Below are positions 57,408 to 64,000 of a DNA stretch of 64,000 bases, piece after piece; positions within the stretch are counted from its first letter, which is position 1, and every line of letters starts with the position of its first letter. The notes beneath the pieces are model-generated. The model worked only from the letters and a program-made list of their open reading frames with translations. It made no database searches and was not told where the DNA came from. The stretch comes from Dermatemys mawii (taxonomy: Eukaryota; Chordata; Testudines; Dermatemydidae): contig ML677365.1 in NCBI GenBank assembly GCA_007922305.1, positions 18,041,812 to 18,105,811 of the forward strand, written 5' to 3'. A program made the position numbers and the translations under genes.

Positions 57408-57452
57408 TTTCCCCCCCCCCCAAAACAAAACAAAACAAAACAAAATAAAACC
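57408..57452. repeat. poly-C and (CAAAA)n run
   Basis: A run of about ten C is followed by repeated 'caaaacaaaacaaaa', within the probable FRAT 3' UTR. Confidence 0.85.
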
Positions 57453-57564
57453 TCAATGGCTGGATTAAAAAGACGCCGGCTGTTGTCAAAACATATACAC
57501 TTCGTAACGGAGTGTTTGAATTGTGTTCCTGGTTTACAGGATTTGTCTTAATATGTCTGTACTG

Positions 57565-57570
57565 AATAAA
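57565..57570 (+). terminator. candidate FRAT poly(A) signal
   Basis: AATAAA, followed by the GT-rich stretch 'tgtggtcttgtttttagctt' and 'gggtctgtgtcttattg', the usual downstream element. It lies 1322 bp after the stop codon. Confidence 0.55.
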
Positions 57571-57599
57571 TGTGGTCTTGTTTTTAGCTTGGGTCTGTG

Positions 57600-60137
57600 T
57601 CTTATTGATTGGGGAAGTAAACCTCTTTGTAGAAACTCAGTGGTGACAGACTTACAAACATACATAACCCATCATATTTCCCTTTCAGTTAAGAGATCTC
57701 CATTTTGCAGACAAAACAATAATCCGCATAGTCTGATGCATTGGGTCACCAGTTATTAATGCATTGAGATGCAATTGAGCCTCTTTGTTCACCAGCAGCA
57801 TTCTTTCTTAAGCCCAGAGCTATCCTTTCCTGCCGACTCAATGTTGCCATAGGAATTCACAAGTCAAATCGTACTTGACAACAAAATTAACAATCCAGTA
57901 TATCACATCAAAGGGAGAAAAGGAGATGATGCTGGTTATTTATTCATGGTCTTTATTTCCCTGGGAAGAAGACAATACAACTAAACTGAGATATGGAGCG
58001 GGAAAGAGTGTAGTAGGCTTCTATACCTCAGTAGGAACAGACGTAAGCATGTTTGTTCAAAAATTATAGTGCTAATTAAGCTTTTAGAACACCATTCTGA
58101 ATGTTTTAGGTTACTATGTAATCTTGTTCAATTTTAAAACAGTCAATAAATGAGTTTTAAGATTACACTCACTAGAAAACAATTTCCCCTTTTTCCCCCT
58201 TCCCTACCTACATTGGAGTAAAAGCAGTTCCTTTTGAAGGTATAATCCCACTTGAAAGAAAATGGAAGATGTTTTCCTGTGTCTGAGCAGTTAGTTACTT
58301 GCACAGTTCACTCTTTTTGAAGGTCAAATTTGATCCATAAACTAGTTATGTCAAGATATATTTGTGTTGTGCTAGCACTGAGTGATATACATAATCTTTA
58401 GTACCTAACTGTGTTTAATGTTCAGCTGAAGGATTGATTTCAGGTGGGTTTTTTCTCTGTAAAGTGGTAATAAATAAGCAGGATATACTGTGCTTTTAAC
58501 CAGCTTTTTCCTTCCTTCTAATTTGAAAGCAGACTTTGTTATGAAAGGTCACTTTACATATCTAAGCACATAATTTAAAGGAGCATGATAAGAGCAGACT
58601 TCAAAAACGTTGTGATATGTAATTCCTAATCTCAATTCTAAAACCTAAGGTTCATAATTTATGCTGTTTACTCTTTTGCATTTTACACAGCTAGGAATAA
58701 ACTGACTTGCTATTACCTTTGTTCTTGTGCTTTAGCAGAATGTTGCAATTTGTTATAAATATTGCAGAAGAGTTATTTTAAAATTAAGTTTCTGTTACAT
58801 TCTTTAACTCCTTAAAGTCTAAGTGGCAAAACAATCTGAGTTTCAAATGTAACTACCTGCCATTGATGATTCTTTCGGGTTTGATGTATGATGAATGGGT
58901 TTTGCACACGTCTGTGTGAAATGTGCCGTCCTTGTTTGTTACGACGGGGCACAATTACAGCTAATCATTTTCATGTTTTTGTCCAATAGTCCCAGGGCCA
59001 GACTTGCACCCATTCTGCCAATGGTTAATTTAAATCTCTGGATGAACAGTTTAATTACCTGGGCCTATTTAGTAAACTCAGTTACATTACCTAACTTGGC
59101 TCATGTAATATCAGTATTTATGCAACTTTGGTTAAATATGTGAATGTATAAAAGAAATGCCAACTAAAATATTCCCTTACTGATTTTAACTATGATTTTT
59201 CATTATTGCAATTTATGCACAGAGATTCTACATTTCCCCTCCAAAACCCAAATACAGATCTGTGTATATTAATGAACAGTTAACTTTAAAAGTATTCTTT
59301 GTAGTTAGTGAAAGAACCAAGACCTTAGTTCTAAGGGTTTTACTAGAATAATATGTTTCAATAAACTTGCAATTGAAATAAGATGTGGAGAAGACACTCA
59401 TAAATTTCATTGGGGAGCTGGTTTTTAAGCTTTCTAAATTGCTTTTAAAATAACTTTACTCTCCTTTGTGCAGGACTGGGAGATCTGTGGGTGGGAAAGG
59501 GCTCCATTGAGTTAAGCATTGTGTACAGTGGGTGTGATGGTGTTGTGTAAACGGATTTTGGTACTCATTTTGGATGATTTTCAAAACTCTCTCCAATGCT
59601 TCTACCACTTGTAAATGAATGTACTAAACATGTCAATATCCTTTTAACACTCCCCTCCGTATATGTCTTAAGAAAATTCTTATTCAAAATAGAGCTTGCA
59701 TCATAATTTTCACAAATAAACATCAAATTTGGTCTTATTTTGGTTCTGGAAAACAAGATTTAAGTAGTGTAAGACCAAGTGACATTTTTATAATCTTTCT
59801 AATTTATTTTAATAAATCCCCATACCCTATTACCTTGCAATGCAAACATTGCTGTACTGGCTTATGCATAACAGCCAGAAAGTGATACTTAGTTGAGAAC
59901 AATTTCATTGTTTGCTAAGTAGTGCAAAGATAGAAGTAGAAACAGTGAAAAACTTTCCTAAATTTCTTTAAATATGCTTTGCTCAACTAAGATACACTTC
60001 AAAAAAAATAACCTGATTTACTCCATATTGCCTTTGCCCTGCACAGCACACTTTGCTTGTTCAATTTTGAAAGAACTGATTTTATCAACTTTAGATGTTT
60101 TTGAATTGTTACTGTACCCCAAAAAGTCCGAATACTG
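57600..60137. other. no gene recognised
   Basis: AT-rich sequence with short chance frames. Confidence 0.5.
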
Positions 60138-60308
60138 TAGTGTTGTCCAACAGAAATTCTGTGCTAGCCACACTGCTAGCCACGCTTGTGGTTTTGAATT
60201 TTTCTTATGAGCCACATTAAGCCCCATTATATAAAAAAAAGTCACATGCATTAGCCACAATACTGATTCACAAGTGGCTAAAAGACAAATGTATTGGACG
60301 CTGCTGTA
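60138..60308. mobile_element. hAT-type MITE
   Basis: The left end 'agtgttgtccaacagaaatt' pairs with the right end in reverse, 'cagcgtccaatacatttgtc'. Internal words 'tagccac' recur at 60165, 60178 and 60255. It resembles Charlie-type MITEs; the target duplication is not clear. Confidence 0.55.
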
Positions 60309-62635
60309 CTAATGCATCTACAGTTTTCCCAGTTGCTGTATTCTGCTTTTTTGAATGGGTTCATCTCCTTTTCCTGGTCATCTCAGCAGGAAAACTGAGT
60401 AGAAAAAGCAGGTTCTTTCAGCAAATGAGTTATGATCTCCAGGACCCAAATTAAAGATGTACATATTTGTAATTAACAAGTGTTATAGTAATAGTTTTTG
60501 GAGCTGTTTCAGTCTTTTATGTACTTCTGGGGTTCTGTATTTCTGGTGAATCTTGATCTTAATTTTTGTAAAAATATGTAAAGGATATGTAAATATCTTA
60601 TTGTGCTCTTAAGTGGTGGTTAGTATGACACAAAGTTGCATATTAATATAAATAATGGTTTTTTACCCCCTGAATTCTCTGTAGGAGCAGAGAAATGTTT
60701 TCATGACTCTTTGCCTCACACCATTGTTTTGTCTTGCTTATTCTGTTGTACCTTTCTCCTTCATTAACAGGTGACAGTAATGTTCAGCAGCTAGAATAAT
60801 CTTCTCTGCCTACCATTCCGACCATGTTTTTCATTCCTTCAGATTAGTTTGCAGTAGTGCCTAGAGCTTTCAACCAGGATTAGGTCTCTATTGTGCTAGG
60901 CATAGTAAATGTATACAGAAAGATATGGTCACTGTCCTAAGTTTCATGTATGACATTCTTAAGTGCGTCTGACAAACAGTAGAAGGGAGAGGAAGAACAT
61001 GGGCTGGTTAATGCACAATTTGAGTCCTAATCAAAATTGTAGTGGTCTGATACATTTAGCAAAGGGTACTATTAAATTATTTAAAATACAAGGCAGATAT
61101 GATTGCATGAGTATAATGATCAAAAGCAATTGTGGAAAAAACAAACAACCTGCCCCTAGTCAGAGTAATCACTAAAACTGACATCTTTAACTAAAAGATG
61201 CTAAAGCAAGGGTATTGCTCTTGAGCTATATGAAGACTAGAAATACGTTCAATTCTAACCTCAGATAGAGGTTTTACTGTAGAAACAATCACAGTCTTGA
61301 AGGTTCACCTTTAGTGCCTTCAAAGAAACTTTACCCCCACCTCCCATGTTCTGATGCTTGTTCCATCAGTTGCCACTTAGCAGGTGGCCTTTGATTGATT
61401 TAACAATCCAGCAAGGAGGCTGTTTCATGGCTCAGTGTGATTATTCTTAGCAGCAGTAATAAATTAAAAAGAAAAGGAGGCTTTCATTGCACATTCTGTG
61501 TTATATAGCGAGGGAGCACTAAGACAAGAGCAGCAGAAACATGTTTTAATTATAGGAACTGGATTCTGGCTGGTTTGATACTAAACATTTTGCTGGTCTA
61601 AGCATTTTACAGCTATAGGCAGACTCTTGTTCTACCTGTATCAATGCAGTTGTTCCAATTTAAAACATTAAAATCTTTAGAAGTGAGGATTTGAAATCAA
61701 AGCACACAACCCCAACTTTGACCTTTTTAAATTCACATTCTCATGCCTTTTACACCTGCAGAGGAAGGTGTGTGCATGTGTACATACATAAATAGTTTTC
61801 TCTAAAAAGGGTAAAATAATACTCTACTATTATATCTAAGTATTATTAGGGATAGGCATTTAAAAATACCTAAGAATCATGCACACCCAAGCTATCCCCT
61901 TCTAATCTGATATTTTCTAAAATCCTCGCTAGGTAGATACAAGAAAATCTACTGTATCGGTGGTCTGCTCACCTCACTGTTAAAGTCTTTCCTTACTAAC
62001 AGCTTCCTCTTTGCTACTTGTGGCAGCTTCTCTCACTAGTCTTGTCCTGAATTCACATCCCTTTCCACAGTGCAGATCCCTCCTTATTTTCAGCTGTGGA
62101 TGGTTCCCAGGCAATTCTCATACCGTTTCTGATAAGGCCATGGCCCAGGACAAGGATGACTTGTTTTACATAGAAATTGTTATGTCTAGGGTGGAACGTG
62201 GCTCAGTGCTAACAGCATCAGATGGAGAGAAGGGTTTTCAGTTCTGTTCTCACGCCTTCTTAGGGTCTTGTGATGAATGTTTGTGAGGTGTTTTGAAATA
62301 TTTGGATGAAAGATTTCACAGCTGTGAAATATTTTGTTATGCAGCAAAAATTATGGAGCAACTCTAACATGTTTTAATCTTATCGTACATGTTAAGGCAG
62401 GTTACTTTTACAGATTTTGCTTTCTTAATGCAACAGCACTTTTGTATGCAGGGCATATTGTCCCAAGGCCAGCTCCTGGCAGTGACGTTACAAAGAATGA
62501 GGCTTTATTTGTCTCTGAAAAATTTAGCAAATGCACTCAGTGTGCTAGGAAATGAGATTTCAGTCACTTATAAAATTTTAATTTTATTTTCCCCCTAAAT
62601 AAAGCAAAGATCATCATCTTCAATTAGGACTATAT
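60309..62635. other. no gene recognised
   Basis: AT-rich. The open frames at 62011-62286 and 62334-62598 carry no motif. Confidence 0.5.
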
Positions 62636-62639
62636 CTAT

Positions 62640-62735
62640 GCTAAGAATTACTGGGTGAAGATTTGTGGCCTTTTATGGAAGCTCAGATTAGGCCATCATA
62701 ATGGTCCCTTCTAGCTGTATATCTATTAATTAAAA
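62640..62735 (+). mobile_element. CR1 3' tail fragment
   Basis: 'tcagattaggccatcataat' followed by 'ggtcccttctagctgtatat' and 'tctattaatt' matches the 3' end typical of sauropsid CR1, with a decayed terminal microsatellite. Confidence 0.5.
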
Positions 62736-63274
62736 TCTTATCTCTTGTTTATTCATGAATTGTTTCTTAAAACTCTGTGGTTGCAATTAGTTTACTTCAA
62801 AGGTAAAGGTAATTCCCCTCCTCCCCACCTCTCACTTTCATAAAATGGCTGCAGAGATTTTGTATAGATTTTCCACACAGAAAAGTTCACCATTTGTATG
62901 AGACAAAGCATATAAAGTTTCATCCCAGAGGGTGCATGGTTTGAAAATGTGGGACAAAGAAAAATGTGTCTGTGGTGAGGTTATATTACAGACTGGTTTG
63001 CAATCCTACATATAGTATGCACAACCACCTAGAATGCTGGTATTTCCTGGATAACAGTTTATTTAAAGTTATGGTAAGTTTTAATATTGGAAGTTTAACC
63101 TGGATGTTAAAACTCAAATAAAAAAGTGAAATTTTAGTGGACTATTTCAACTTTATAAGTAGCATGCTCCAATTCTGTTGTACTTGTGTAACTAAGCAGG
63201 AAAGATTAATGGATCAACACTAAAGGTGACCCTTTTTGAGAAGACAACTCCATTTAATTAAAACTTTAGAAATA

Positions 63275-63715
63275 CAGTTATTGCCATTCTGGATCAGAAC
63301 CAAGTTCCATATTGACAGTGGCCAGTACCAGTAGCTTCAGAGGAAGCTTTAAGATCCCCAGAGAAGGAAGATGTTGGATAGTCTGTTTCCCCCATAAAAG
63401 TTATCTCAAACAGCTAGAAATTGGCCAAACCTTGAAGCATGAGATTTAATATCTGTTCCAAAAAACTAATCATTAGTTACAATAACTGGATATTTTAAAT
63501 CTCCATATAATTATCCAGTGCCTTTTTGAAATCTGGTCAGTTCTTGGCCTCAACAGCTTCCTATGGCAATGAGTTCCACAATCTAATTATGCATTGTCTG
63601 AAAAAAATATTTCCTCTCGTCAGTTTTGAATTTCCCACCTTTTAATTTAATTGACTGACTATCTCCTTGTTCTTGCATTGAGTCAGAAAGAATAGAAGTT
63701 TTTCAAATCATTATC
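63275..63715 (-). mobile_element. CR1 LINE fragment, minus strand
   Basis: The plus strand reads 'attctggatcagaaccaagt', 'aatgagttccacaatctaat', 'tgcattgtctgaaaaaaata' and 'ccttgttcttgcattgagtc'. These are the reverse of the CR1 ORF2 end and 3' UTR seen in another subfamily at 52443-53060. No long frame survives. Confidence 0.65.
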
Positions 63716-63939
63716 TATACATGCATTTCACTCTGGGTGGCCCTCCATACACTCTTTTCCACAAAGATAAGGCTACCCTAGGGCCCCATTAAAAATTGAT
63801 TCCCAAGGTGGTGAATTAATACCTCTATCCAATGCAGTCTCTGTCTGCCTCTTTCTATCCTCCATACCTCAGAACCATAACACAGAAGACTTTCCCATTT
63901 CTCAGCAACAGCAAAATCAATACCTACATCCAGACAGCC

Positions 63940-64000
63940 TAGAGTGACCATATGTCCCATTTTGGCTGGGACACTCCCTTTTTTAAGCCCTGTCCCAGCC
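63940..64000. repeat. interspersed repeat cut by window end
   Basis: 'gtgaccatatgtcccatttt' then 'gctgggacactccctttttt' is the start of a common turtle repeat, related in style to 36450-37035. Confidence 0.45.

Larger units (their letters stand above)
56244..57590 (+). other. probable FRAT 3' UTR
   Basis: After the stop codon the GC-rich island continues, with only compositional frames, to about 57250. It then becomes AT-rich up to the poly(A) signal at 57565. Extent is inferred from that signal. Confidence 0.5.

Noticed and set aside
57408..57452. Retroposon poly(A) tail candidate
   Set aside because: A poly-C and CAAAA run without any retroposon body or target duplication; a simple repeat.

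Overview
The window is vertebrate nuclear DNA, most likely from a turtle. That placement is my inference from the repeats: Penelope-like element (PLE) tails, two-gene Harbinger transposons, CR1 LINEs, hAT copies and MIR-like SINEs, all of kinds I associate with turtle genomes. There are no bacterial operons, CRISPR arrays, tRNAs or rRNAs. One host protein-coding gene is recognisable: an intronless FRAT/GBP gene (GSK-3 binding protein of the Wnt pathway) at 55704-56243. It lies in a CpG island (about 55130-57250) with a plausible poly(A) signal at 57565.

Layout. 1-5200: a Harbinger end abutting an old PLE copy, two small PLE-derived inverted structures, a 400-base assembly gap with a 135-bp tandem unit beside it, a solo PLE tail and a MITE. 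7279-11719: an almost complete 4.4-kb PIF/Harbinger transposon with a plus-strand DDE transposase (broken by a frameshift), a minus-strand two-exon Myb/SANT gene (broken by one stop codon) and an unexplained third exon-like ORF. 11.7-26.5 kb: mostly unique AT-rich DNA with MITEs, MIR fragments, an LTR-like block and an inverted PLE dimer with an 18-bp target-site duplication. 26522-27657: a 5'-truncated PLE with GIY-YIG coding sequence. 30 kb: a LINE C-terminal remnant. 31-37 kb: MIR and MITE fragments. 42.9-47.8 kb: two Harbinger relatives, a PLE tail and a hAT element inserted in a MITE. 49.9-55 kb: a foldback MITE inside a MIR, a GC-rich hAT element, a CR1 3' end and a decayed hAT (DUF4371/ZMYM1-like) transposase just upstream of FRAT. 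57.6-64 kb: mostly unique sequence with a hAT MITE and CR1 pieces.

The most informative pattern is the PLE family. Four insertions have 12-18 bp direct target-site duplications that can be read from the sequence, two of them around head-to-head inverted dimers; a fifth has a weaker 8-bp candidate. Together with the Harbinger element and the nested insertions, this gives a relative-age series. No novel defence or metabolic system is visible. The least explained item is the exon-like ORF inside the Harbinger element (10124-10426).
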